Shown here: positions 26,528 to 35,751 of the stretch, in pieces
Layout of the letters: each line of letters opens with the position of its first letter
How positions within the stretch are numbered: the first letter of the stretch is position 1
Assembly (NCBI GenBank): GCA_022796195.1
Contig: JAAWIE010000001.1
Span: 62,001 to 126,000, forward strand
Reading direction: 5' to 3'
DNA length: 64,000 bases
DNA from: Lawsonibacter sp.
Lineage (GTDB): Bacteria; Bacillota; Clostridia; Oscillospirales; Oscillospiraceae
Notes under the pieces: generated by a model
The model's database searches: none
Seen by the model: only the letters and a program-made list of their open reading frames with translations
What the model was told of the DNA's origin: nothing
Made by a program: the position numbers and the translations under genes

Positions 26528-29457
26528 TGTGTTTTCCTCGCCTCAATGGCGGCCATCAGGGAGCGGATGCGGATTTTCACCGCCCCAAGGTTGTTGATAT
26601 CGTCAATTTTTAGCTGGGTGTACAGCTTGCCGCCCTCCTCCAAAATGGAGCGCATCTCGTCGCCGGTGATGGCGTCGATGCCGCAGCCGAAGGAGACCAG
26701 CTGGATGACCTCCATGTCCGGTTGCGTGCAGGCGTACCGGGCGGCGTTGTACATCCGGGCGTGGTAGGTCCACTGGTTGAGGACGCGGCGGGGCGCCTTG
26801 TCCTCCAGATGAGCCACTGCGTCCTCCGTGACCAGAACGAAGCCGTAGGAGGTAATCAGGTCATTGATACCGTGGTTAATCTCCGGGTCCATGTGGTAGG
26901 GCCGGCCAGCCACCATCAGGATGGGCCGGCCTTCCGCCCGGGCGCGGTCGATGTAGCTCCGGCCTGTGTTTCGCAGGTCGTTTTTGTAGGCGTTGTAGGC
27001 GATGTAAGCGGACTTGACGGCTGCTGCGGTCTCACGTTTGGAAATCTGAAACTCGTTGAAGAACCACTCCCCCGCCTTGCGCTCCATATCCTTGGGGCGG
27101 TGAAGGCCAAAGTAAGGAGTGAGGTAACGGGTCTGTTTCAGCTCCGGCACATTGGCCGCCAGCAGCTCGGGGTAGTAAGCCACCACAGGACAGTTATAGT
27201 GGTTGTCCCCCGCCCCCTCGTCGAAGTTGTAGGGCATACAGGGGTAGAAAATGGCATCCACGCCCGCCTCTGCCAGGGCGGCTGCATGGCCGTGGAGGAG
27301 TTTGGCAGGGTAGCATACCGTGTCCGAGGGGATGGTGCGCTGTCCCTTCAGATACAGCTTCCGGGAGGACTCGGGAGAGAGGAGCACCTCAAAGTTGAGT
27401 TTTGTAAACAGTTCAAACCAGAAGGGCAGATTTTCGTACATATTCAGCCCAAAGGGAAGGCCGATTTTCCCCCGAGAGCCGTCGCCGCTTCCCCTGCCCT
27501 GGAGGGTGCGAAGTTTGTCGTACTTGTAGCGCATCAGATCAGGCAGACGGCTGGGCTCCTCCCCCAGGGGACGGGAACAGCGGTTGCCTGAGACAAACCG
27601 CCGCCCGCCGTCGAAGGAGTTCACCGTCAGAGAGCAGTGGTTGGTACACAGCCCGCAGGTAGCGGGGCGGGCCGTGTGGACGAAGCTGTCCAGCGCCTGG
27701 GGGGAGAGCAGAGCGGACTGCTCCAGTCCCAAGTCCCGAGCGGCCAAAGCGGCACCGAAAGCCCCCATCAGGCCGGAAATTACTGGACGGGTGACCTCCC
27801 GGCCCAACTCCTGTTCAAAAGCCCGAAGGACCGCGTCGTTGAGGAAAGTTCCCCCCTGGACCACGATATGCTGGCCCAGGTCGTCGGCGGAGGCGGCGCG
27901 AATCACCTTATAGATGGCGTTTTTTACAATGGAGGTGGACAGTCCCGCAGAGATGTCCTCCACGCTGGCCCCATCCTTCTGGGCCTGTTTTACGCTGGAA
28001 TTCATGAACACTGTACACCGGGAACCCAGGTTTACCGGCTTCTGGGTGAACAGACCCAGTTTGGAAAAGCTGGCAATCTCATAGCCCAGCGCCTTGGCAA
28101 AAGTCTCAATAAAGGAGCCGCACCCGGAAGAACAGGCTTCGTTCAGCATGATGGAGTCCACCGCACCATTGCGGATCTTGAAACATTTCATATCCTGCCC
28201 CCCGATATCAATGATGAAGTCTACATCGGGGGCAAAGTGAGCGGCGGCTTTGTAGTGGGCCATGGTCTCCACCAGACCTAAGTCGCAGGAAAAGGCGTTT
28301 TTAATCAGGTCCTCCCCGTAGCCGGTGACCGCCGCCCCTCTAATTTGGATGCGGTCCCCGCAAAGCCGGTAAATTTCCTTCAACTGTTCCAGCACGATAG
28401 ACACCGGATTGCCCAGATTGGAGTGGTAGTAAGTGTACAAAAGCCCGCCGTCCGGGGCAATGAGAGCCAGCTTGGTGGTGGTGGACCCGGCGTCCATGCC
28501 CAGGTAAGCAGGGCCGGAGTATGTATCTATGTCCGCTTCGGGGGGGCGGCTGGCGTTGTGCCGGGCGGAGAAAATCTGATACTCCTCCTGGCTGGTGAAC
28601 AGCGGCGGCATAGTGTCTACCAGGGTGGCAGTTCCGGCGCTGTCCTCCAGTTTTTTCATGACCGTCTCAAAGGGGGCGGGGGCATAGTCGGTGGCGCACA
28701 AAGCGGCCCCCATAGCGGCAAAGCAGTCCCCGTCCTCGGGAAAGACCGCGTGGCTGGCGTCCAGTTTCAGGGTATCCACAAAACGTTCCCTAAGGCCCAT
28801 CAGAAAGTGGAGCGGGCCGCCCAGGAAGACAAGTTTCCCTTTCAGTTCCCGGCCCTGGGTCAGGCCGGCTACCGTCTGGTCCACCACCGCCTGGAAAATG
28901 GAGGCGGCTACATCCTCCTTCCGGCCCCCCTGGTTTAGGATGGGCTGAATGTCGCTTTTGGCAAACACCCCGCAGCGGGAGGCAATGGGGTAAATTTTCT
29001 CGTGCCGGAGACTCAGCGCATCCAGTTCCCCGACGGTTACGTTCATCAGCGTCGCCATCTGGTCGATAAACGCTCCAGTACCTCCAGCGCAGGACCCGTT
29101 CATCCGTTCCTCTAAAGCCCCGCCGAAAAAGATAATTTTGGCGTCCTCTCCCCCCAGCTCAATTACCGCATCGGCGTCGGAGATGTAGGTGTTGACGGCA
29201 GCGGCGGTGGCGTAGACCTCCTGCACAAAGTCGATCCCGGCGGCAGAGGCCACGCCCAGTCCGGCAGACCCCGTGATGGCCGTTTTGATCTCTTGGCCCG
29301 CCAGCATATCCCGAATGGCATTCAGGGTCTCCAGCGCCCGCTCCCGGGTCTTGGAGTAGTGCCGCTCGTAGGAGCGGAACAGCAGCTTGTCCTGTTCATT
29401 TAGAACCACCACCTTTACTGTGGTGGAACCGATATCGATGCCGACGCGCAAACTCAT
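26524..29457 (-). CDS. Double BadF/BadG/BcrA/BcrD-type acyl-CoA dehydratase activase ATPase with DUF2229-like C-terminus
   Basis: Two ASKHA ATPase domains (GIDIGSTTVKVVVLNEQ...; YLGMDAGSTTTKLALIAPDGG...), SCAGGTGAFIDQMA and CSSGCGSFIETFA cluster-ligand motifs, and a GLPFGLNMYENLPFWFELFTKLNFEVLLS region. Confidence 0.9.
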   Translation of the reverse strand: MSLRVGIDIGSTTVKVVVLNEQDKLLFRSYERHYSKTRERALETLNAIRDMLAGQEIKTAITGSAGLGVASAAGIDFVQEVYATAAAVNTYISDADAVIELGGEDAKIIFFGGALEERMNGSCAGGTGAFIDQMATLMNVTVGELDALSLRHEKIYPIASRCGVFAKSDIQPILNQGGRKEDVAASIFQAVVDQTVAGLTQGRELKGKLVFLGGPLHFLMGLRERFVDTLKLDASHAVFPEDGDCFAAMGAALCATDYAPAPFETVMKKLEDSAGTATLVDTMPPLFTSQEEYQIFSARHNASRPPEADIDTYSGPAYLGMDAGSTTTKLALIAPDGGLLYTYYHSNLGNPVSIVLEQLKEIYRLCGDRIQIRGAAVTGYGEDLIKNAFSCDLGLVETMAHYKAAAHFAPDVDFIIDIGGQDMKCFKIRNGAVDSIMLNEACSSGCGSFIETFAKALGYEIASFSKLGLFTQKPVNLGSRCTVFMNSSVKQAQKDGASVEDISAGLSTSIVKNAIYKVIRAASADDLGQHIVVQGGTFLNDAVLRAFEQELGREVTRPVISGLMGAFGAALAARDLGLEQSALLSPQALDSFVHTARPATCGLCTNHCSLTVNSFDGGRRFVSGNRCSRPLGEEPSRLPDLMRYKYDKLRTLQGRGSGDGSRGKIGLPFGLNMYENLPFWFELFTKLNFEVLLSPESSRKLYLKGQRTIPSDTVCYPAKLLHGHAAALAEAGVDAIFYPCMPYNFDEGAGDNHYNCPVVAYYPELLAANVPELKQTRYLTPYFGLHRPKDMERKAGEWFFNEFQISKRETAAAVKSAYIAYNAYKNDLRNTGRSYIDRARAEGRPILMVAGRPYHMDPEINHGINDLITSYGFVLVTEDAVAHLEDKAPRRVLNQWTYHARMYNAARYACTQPDMEVIQLVSFGCGIDAITGDEMRSILEEGGKLYTQLKIDDINNLGAVKIRIRSLMAAIEARKTQ

Positions 29458-29775
29458 AGGGGTACCTTGCCTTTCCAGTGCAAAATGAAAGAGTGGGCCG
29501 GCAATTTGGTCAAAAACTGCCCATGCCCCTTGTAATGATAATATGATACTTACTTTTTGTCGGAAAAACAACGGAATTAACAGCTTTTTAACGGGTCAAA
29601 ACAGAAGAAAAGCGGGAAATTAACGGCAGAAAGCTGAGCAGAAATCACAAAACGCAGACAAAAACCTGGATTAGCGGCGGGGGACGGCGTTCCCATCTGC
29701 GCACCGTTTTCCCGGCGCACGGTTCGAGCGGGTTTGCTTTAGATGTTGCAGCTTTCTCTATTTTTCGCGGCTGTA

Positions 29776-29804
29776 TTGACTTTTCCGGGAGCAGCTGATA
29801 TACT
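29776..29804 (+). promoter_or_regulatory. Promoter of the dnd operon
   Basis: TTGACT - 17 bp - TATACT, about 35 bp upstream of the dndB start. Confidence 0.8.
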
Positions 29805-29819
29805 TACGTATATATAAGT
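29802..29819. promoter_or_regulatory. Palindromic putative operator overlapping the dnd -10 element
   Basis: ACTTACGTA-TATATAAGT (7 of 9 positions symmetric), overlapping the -10 hexamer and start-site region. Confidence 0.45.
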
Positions 29820-29838
29820 TCCGATGGGAGGGGAGAGT

Positions 29839-30894
29839 ATGTTTTATCGTTTTCCTGCCATGAAAGGTGTGCAGGCAAACAGAGAGTATTTTGTCTGCAT
29901 GATCCCTCTGGGTGTGCTTTCCAAAATTTTCGTGGATGAACCTTCGGACACACTGCCAGAATTTCGCGCCCAAAGAAAGCTGAATGAAAAAAGAATCCCG
30001 GAAATCGAACGCTACATCTTAGACAATCGAAACTCCTATGTCTTTTCAGCCCTTACCGCATCTGTAGATGGACAGATTTTCTTTTCCCCTATGGGCAAGT
30101 CGGGGGACATTGGAGAGCTGGAAATTGACATCAGCGCGACGTTTTTAATCAACGACGGCCAGCACCGAAAAGCCGCCATTCTCGAAGCGATTGAGTCAGA
30201 CGAGAGTTTGAAGGAGGAGACAATTTCCGTTGTACTGTACCGGGACCAGGGGCTGGCGAATAGCCAGCAGATGTTTACGGACCTGAACAAACACGCAATC
30301 AACGCCTCAAAATCGCTGAACACCCTGTATGACTCCAAAGACCCAATGGCCGTCATGACTAAGCACGTTGTCTCCCAAGTACCTTTTTTACGGAAGTATA
30401 CCGACAAAGAAAAGGATAACCTTGCCCAATACGCGGCTAAGCTCTTTACGCTGAATGTGCTTTACGATGTGAACAAGCGTATTATCAAAAGCCCAGTGGA
30501 CATCAAGGGGGAAACCGAGTATCTGGTTTTCTTTTGGACGCTGGTTACGGCCAATATGCGGGAATGGAACGACATGGACCGGGGGGAACTGAGCAAAAAA
30601 GAGCTGCGAGAGGCGTACATTTCTCTGCGCGGCATCACGCTGCACGCCTTTGGAAAGCTGGGGAACTATCTCTTCCGGCACCCGGAACTGGAGCTCGGAA
30701 AATGTCTGGCCGGACTGGCGGATATTGATTGGTCCCGGAGCAATCTGGAGTGCTGGCAGAACCGCGCGATCACGGACAAGGGCCGGATTAACCGCAACGA
30801 GAAAGGAATTTTTTTGACCTATGTTCAAATCAAGCGGCTGCTTCAGCTAACAATTGAACCGGAAGAAGCTGCAAGGGAGAAGCAATTACTATGA
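29839..30894 (+). CDS. dndB: DNA sulfur modification protein DndB
   Basis: DGQHR motif (FLINDGQHRKAAILEAI), FTDLNKHA, first gene of a dndBCDE array. Confidence 0.93.
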   Translation: MFYRFPAMKGVQANREYFVCMIPLGVLSKIFVDEPSDTLPEFRAQRKLNEKRIPEIERYILDNRNSYVFSALTASVDGQIFFSPMGKSGDIGELEIDISATFLINDGQHRKAAILEAIESDESLKEETISVVLYRDQGLANSQQMFTDLNKHAINASKSLNTLYDSKDPMAVMTKHVVSQVPFLRKYTDKEKDNLAQYAAKLFTLNVLYDVNKRIIKSPVDIKGETEYLVFFWTLVTANMREWNDMDRGELSKKELREAYISLRGITLHAFGKLGNYLFRHPELELGKCLAGLADIDWSRSNLECWQNRAITDKGRINRNEKGIFLTYVQIKRLLQLTIEPEEAAREKQLL

Positions 30895-32258
30895 ACGAAA
30901 TAGAGCGCCAGATCTTTGAAAATATCATCCAGGAAATTATGATGGTTTACCGCCACGACAGCCGGCCGTGGCTGATTGGCTACAGCGGGGGAAAAGATTC
31001 CACCCTTCTGGTATCGCTGGTCTTTCAGGCGGTTGCCAGGATTCCCGCGGAACAGCGGAGCAAAAAGGTGTATGTTATTACCTCGGACACCATGGTGGAA
31101 AATCCCATCGTAAAAAAGTATATGCACGAATCCTCAGAAAAAATCTCGGAAGCTTCAGAGCGGCAGAAACTAAACATTCAGGCGAAAATTATATACCCCG
31201 ACATTCAGCAGACGTTTTGGGCCAGAGTGATCGGACTGGGCTACCCTACGCCTGAGGCGCCAGGGTTCCGGTGGTGTACCGAGCGGCTGAAAATAAATCC
31301 GATGAACAAGTTTGTGGACGAATGTATCAAAACAAACGGCGAAATTATCATCCTGCTTGGCGTGCGAAAGGCGGAGAGCGCCGCTCGTTCGCGCAGTATC
31401 TCGGAAAAAGAAATCGCGGGTTATCTCTTAAACCCCCACAACAATATCAGCAACGCCTATGTATACAATCCTTTAACTGAAATCGAAAACAGCTTGGTCT
31501 GGGAGTATCTCCTTGAGGATGATGGAATCAGTCCCTGGGGAACCAACATGCGGCAGCTCTTTTCCCTGTATCAAGGTGAGAATTTAAGCGAAGAACAGAG
31601 CGTACTGGGGGAAATTGATGAAAAGAAGATTCCCATTACCGGAAATTCACGCTTTGGCTGCTGGTGCTGTACGCTGGTGAAAAAGGACAAGTCGCTGCAA
31701 AGTTTCATCGATAAAGGGGCGAAAGAACTGCGCCCCCTCCAAGAGTTCCGGGATTGGCTGGTCAGTATCCGCCAGGACCCGGAATTCCGGGATGTAAAGC
31801 GGCGAAACGGGACCGTATATACTAAGGCCAATGGGGAGACCGGCTTCGGCCCGTTCACACTGGAGGCCCGCCGGACCATTTTGAGAAATCTGCTGGAGCT
31901 GCAAAAAAAGACCAAGATGACCCTCATTACCATCGATGAGCTGAAGGTAATTGACGAGATGTGGGACAACGACGGCGATTTGGAACGGCGGCACCTGGTT
32001 GACCTGTATTATGAGGTGACCGGAGAGCGGCTGCCTTGGGATGCGTATAAGGTTCCCATGTATCATTCGGAAATTGTTGGGGAAATTGATCAGATCGCGG
32101 GCAAATACAATTTAGAGCCGGAATTGATGAAAAAGTTGATCGTATCTGTGGATAAAAACAAGCATTTTACCCGCAGCAACACGATCAAAAAAGAGGTCGC
32201 ACGGATTATCAATCAGGAGTGGCTCCATCAAGACCATCTGCCAGAGGGAATAAAATGA
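30891..32258 (+). CDS. dndC: DNA phosphorothioation system sulfurtransferase DndC
   Basis: PP-loop GYSGGKDSTLLVSLV; FRWCTERLKINPMNKF; SRFGCWCCTLVKKDKSL cysteine cluster. Confidence 0.95.
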   Translation: MNEIERQIFENIIQEIMMVYRHDSRPWLIGYSGGKDSTLLVSLVFQAVARIPAEQRSKKVYVITSDTMVENPIVKKYMHESSEKISEASERQKLNIQAKIIYPDIQQTFWARVIGLGYPTPEAPGFRWCTERLKINPMNKFVDECIKTNGEIIILLGVRKAESAARSRSISEKEIAGYLLNPHNNISNAYVYNPLTEIENSLVWEYLLEDDGISPWGTNMRQLFSLYQGENLSEEQSVLGEIDEKKIPITGNSRFGCWCCTLVKKDKSLQSFIDKGAKELRPLQEFRDWLVSIRQDPEFRDVKRRNGTVYTKANGETGFGPFTLEARRTILRNLLELQKKTKMTLITIDELKVIDEMWDNDGDLERRHLVDLYYEVTGERLPWDAYKVPMYHSEIVGEIDQIAGKYNLEPELMKKLIVSVDKNKHFTRSNTIKKEVARIINQEWLHQDHLPEGIK

Positions 32259-34360
32259 GAATCAAACAACTAAAGCTGCACAATATCGGTCCCTTTGCCG
32301 GTGAGCACAGTTTTTCGTTTCATACGGAAGATCCTCAGAAACAGATTGTGATTATCGGCGGGCGCAACGGGGCGGGGAAAACCACACTGTTTGAGGCCAT
32401 TCGCTTATGTCTGTATGGGTATAAGCTCTATGGCTACCGCCAGAACAGCCAGACCTACACCAGTAAAATCAAGCGGCTGATCAATGATCGAGCCAAGCAG
32501 ACTCTCCCCGCCGCTGCCGGGGTCTCCATGGAAATCTTAATCGAAGACGGCTACGCGAACAGCGTCTTTGACATCCGCCGGCAGTGGGGGCTGGAGGGAA
32601 AGGCCCTTCAGGAGGGATGGTTTATCCATAAGGACGGAATTCCTCTCACAGCAGATGAGGTTCAGGACTTTGACAGCTATCTGATGCAGACCTTCCCCCC
32701 TGCCCTGTTTAACTTTCACTTTCTGGATGGGGAGAAAATCTCCGAGTTTATCTTTGACCGCACAAACGCAGAACCGTTTCGCAAAGCGTTTTTACAGATC
32801 TGCGGTCTGGATACCTTTGACTTGATTGAAGAGCAGCTCAGTTCCCGTACCACCAGGAAAAGCGCAAAAGGCAGTGCCCAGGAGGATTACGAGGCGGCGC
32901 GGGCGCAGATGGCGCAGGCGGAAGAGCGGCACAACCGCGCCGCCGCTCAGGTGCAGACCATTCAAACGGACATTGACTCCCTCCGCGATCAAATCGCCGT
33001 ATTGGACGATGCGATGCAGCAGTACGGGGGGATTGCGCACGATGAGTGGACCGCCTTTGAAGAAAGCATGCTGGAGGAGGAACGCAGACGGAACGAGATG
33101 CGCTATGCCTTGAAAACAGCGGCGAACGATGTTGTGCCGTTTATCATTTTGGACCGTCAGCTGGAGGGACTGAAACAGCAGCTCATCCACGAGGAACAGC
33201 TGAAGCGAAACCGGCTGTTTCACGAAAAGCTCTTCGACTCCACCGCCAGAGAAAAATTGGAACGGGAATTGGCGCCCCTGCTCCTGCTGCCGGAAACCGG
33301 CATCTCCGACGCATTGGTGAACGCCCTCTATCAGGCGCTGAGTGAAGAAGTTCCCTGCGGCGGGGCAGAAATCCTAAAACTGTCTGAACATGAAACGGTG
33401 GATTTGCTCGCCAAAATCCGTTATTACCAGGGCTATCCGATACAAAACCTGATTGATGCAGAACGTTCCGTTGAGGACTCTCTCAACCGCACTAAAGAGC
33501 TTCGCGTCAAGATGGAGGCAAAGGAAAGAATTGGTTCCGACCACTATTTGGGGAAGAAAAATGAGCTTCTGATGCAGTTGGATACTCTTCAGCAGCAGCT
33601 AATCGAGGCGCGGGAGCGGCTGTTACACTGCATCGAGGAGCTGAAAACCGCGCAAAAGAACTTCCAGACGGCGTTTGAGGGCTACAAAGCCCTTTTGAAA
33701 GAAAAATCCGTTCTGGATATGTCGGCCAGGGCTCTGCTGGCATTTGGCGAGCTGAAACAGAATTTGTTTGCGAAATATGTCTCCATGGTGGAACAATCCT
33801 TTTCTCACAACTTTCATCAGCTTATCAGCAAGACCGGCTTAATCGATGGAATATACATCAGCTCTTCCTTTGAAATTATTGCCTATAAACAGTCGGAGGT
33901 CAATATATCAGATTTGTTCCGGCAGATTCAGGAGTACGGCGAAGACTATGTTTCAGCCGCAGTCGGCGAGCGGGCATATCAGGCGGTGAAAAACAGCGGA
34001 CGCACCAGTGGGATCCTCTCCCTGCCAGTCAAAGTGGAGCAGCATTTCTCCGCCGGGGAACAGCAAATTTTTGTCATGGCGCTCTATCAATCTCTGGCCG
34101 GGCTCCGGACCTTTGAGCTTCCCTTTGTGATGGACACCCCCCTTGCGCGGATCGACAGTGAGCATCGAAAAAATATTCTTACCGCTTTCTTCTCCCAGCT
34201 CTCGGGTCAGGTTATTATTTTGTCGACAGACGAAGAGATTAACACAGACGGACTGGCCCTTCTGGACGGTAAAATCTCTGATGTATATTTGCTGGAGCAT
34301 AAAGAAAACGGAGTCAGTTCTGTCCGCAAAGATTTTTATTTCGAGGGGGTGGTCCTTTGA
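32255..34360 (+). CDS. dndD: DNA sulfur modification protein DndD (SMC/RecF-like ATPase)
   Basis: MRIKQLKLHNIGPFAG...IVIIGGRNGAGKTTLFEAIRLCLYG; FLDGEKISEFIFD; C-terminal PFVMDTPLARIDSEHRKNI. Confidence 0.95.
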   Translation: MRIKQLKLHNIGPFAGEHSFSFHTEDPQKQIVIIGGRNGAGKTTLFEAIRLCLYGYKLYGYRQNSQTYTSKIKRLINDRAKQTLPAAAGVSMEILIEDGYANSVFDIRRQWGLEGKALQEGWFIHKDGIPLTADEVQDFDSYLMQTFPPALFNFHFLDGEKISEFIFDRTNAEPFRKAFLQICGLDTFDLIEEQLSSRTTRKSAKGSAQEDYEAARAQMAQAEERHNRAAAQVQTIQTDIDSLRDQIAVLDDAMQQYGGIAHDEWTAFEESMLEEERRRNEMRYALKTAANDVVPFIILDRQLEGLKQQLIHEEQLKRNRLFHEKLFDSTAREKLERELAPLLLLPETGISDALVNALYQALSEEVPCGGAEILKLSEHETVDLLAKIRYYQGYPIQNLIDAERSVEDSLNRTKELRVKMEAKERIGSDHYLGKKNELLMQLDTLQQQLIEARERLLHCIEELKTAQKNFQTAFEGYKALLKEKSVLDMSARALLAFGELKQNLFAKYVSMVEQSFSHNFHQLISKTGLIDGIYISSSFEIIAYKQSEVNISDLFRQIQEYGEDYVSAAVGERAYQAVKNSGRTSGILSLPVKVEQHFSAGEQQIFVMALYQSLAGLRTFELPFVMDTPLARIDSEHRKNILTAFFSQLSGQVIILSTDEEINTDGLALLDGKISDVYLLEHKENGVSSVRKDFYFEGVVL

Positions 34361-34731
34361 TTTTCAGACTGAGAACCTCAAAAGAAACGATGAAAATCTT
34401 TGATACCATTCGGGTTTCCCAAGGATTGCAGCCGTTTTCCTTGTCGAAAATCGCAATCGCCCTGTCCATCCGGACCGGCGGACTCACGGATGAGGATTTC
34501 CGGACGGATACCGAAGGGCTGGAGCTGAACCGGCAGACGATATTTGGAGAATATGAGACCTTGTTCAAAGCTCTGCTTACGATGGAAAAAGGGACTACGC
34601 TGTCGAATGAGGAGTTTTTTCCAGCTTTGGTAAAGGCTCATTTAGATCGGGGCGCAAAGTTATTGCAGAATGAGTGCCGGTACGGAATGCGCTTTTATTC
34701 CAACCTTCTTAGTTTGGACAAAAACTTATAG
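34357..34731 (+). CDS. dndE: DNA sulfur modification protein DndE
   Basis: 124-aa RLRTSKETMKIFDTIRVSQGLQPFSLSKIAIALSIRTG...; TTG start with 4-nt overlap with dndD. Confidence 0.92.
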   Translation: MIFRLRTSKETMKIFDTIRVSQGLQPFSLSKIAIALSIRTGGLTDEDFRTDTEGLELNRQTIFGEYETLFKALLTMEKGTTLSNEEFFPALVKAHLDRGAKLLQNECRYGMRFYSNLLSLDKNL

Positions 34732-34804
34732 CTCAGAATCATAGGTATAGCGGCTGTCCCAACAAATGGAGGGCGGCACAGGACAAGAGAGGGAGGGCGC
34801 ATCT

Positions 34805-35605
34805 GTGAACAAAAAGGATCTGTTGGACCGCTGTGCCAGAGACGGAGAAGAGCGGATCCTTCTGGCCCGGGTACTGGACAAGCTGGAGCTCACCCAACAG
34901 CGGGATATTCCGGCCCACACGGTTTTTCTCTCTCCGGGAGAGCAGGGGGCGGTACGCGATCTGCTCTCCGCCTGGGGGCGGCCCCGGCATTTATTCTGGG
35001 GCGGCTATCCGGACAGTGAGCGGAATATTTGCTTTTTTCCCGCCGGCTGGCAGGAGGAGGACGCCCTGTGTTCCGACCCAGAGGGACCTCTGACCGCGTT
35101 GGAGGCCCAATTTTCCCCAAATGCTTCGCTTACCCACCGGGATATTCTGGGGTCCCTAATGGGCCTGGGCATCACCCGGGAGGTGCTGGGAGATATCCTT
35201 CTGCCCCGGCCGGACCTGTGCCAGGTGGTGGTCCTGCGGGACGCGGCCCCCATCCTCCTCTCCCAATGGGAGAGCGCCGGACGCTGGAAGGCCGGCTTGC
35301 AGGAGGTTTCCCTCACCCGCCTTACCCCCCGGCCCGCCCAGGTGAAGACCATTCGGGACACGGTGGCGACCCTCCGGCTGGACGCAGTAACCGCCTGCGG
35401 GTTTTCCCTGTCCCGGAGTAAGGCCGCGGCGCTGATCGCCTCGGGCAAGGTGGCGCTTAACCACCGGGAGTGCCTGAAAGCAGACCGCCCAGTAGCAGAG
35501 GGCGATGTGCTCACCTGCCGGGGGCTGGGGAAATGCGTGGTGAAGGAGGTGCCGGGACAGTCGAAAAAAGGGCGGACTATGCTGGTCATGGAGCGGTATC
35601 AATAG
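34805..35605 (+). CDS. YlmH family RNA-binding S4 domain protein
   Basis: C-terminal S4 domain LDAVTACGFSLSRSKAAALIASGKVALNHRECLKADRPVAEGDVLTCRGLGK; GTG start after a GGGAGGG RBS. Confidence 0.88.
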   Translation: MNKKDLLDRCARDGEERILLARVLDKLELTQQRDIPAHTVFLSPGEQGAVRDLLSAWGRPRHLFWGGYPDSERNICFFPAGWQEEDALCSDPEGPLTALEAQFSPNASLTHRDILGSLMGLGITREVLGDILLPRPDLCQVVVLRDAAPILLSQWESAGRWKAGLQEVSLTRLTPRPAQVKTIRDTVATLRLDAVTACGFSLSRSKAAALIASGKVALNHRECLKADRPVAEGDVLTCRGLGKCVVKEVPGQSKKGRTMLVMERYQ

Positions 35606-35751
35606 GGTGAGCTCAGGCGGCCATATTGGCTGCGCCAAACGGCGGCGCTCCTGTGTATTTTTACGCTTCCTGAGCGCAATTTTAATTGACAGCGGGGCTG
35701 TCATCCGTCATAATCAGGGGTGTCACCCGAGACAATAAAGGAGGCCACACT

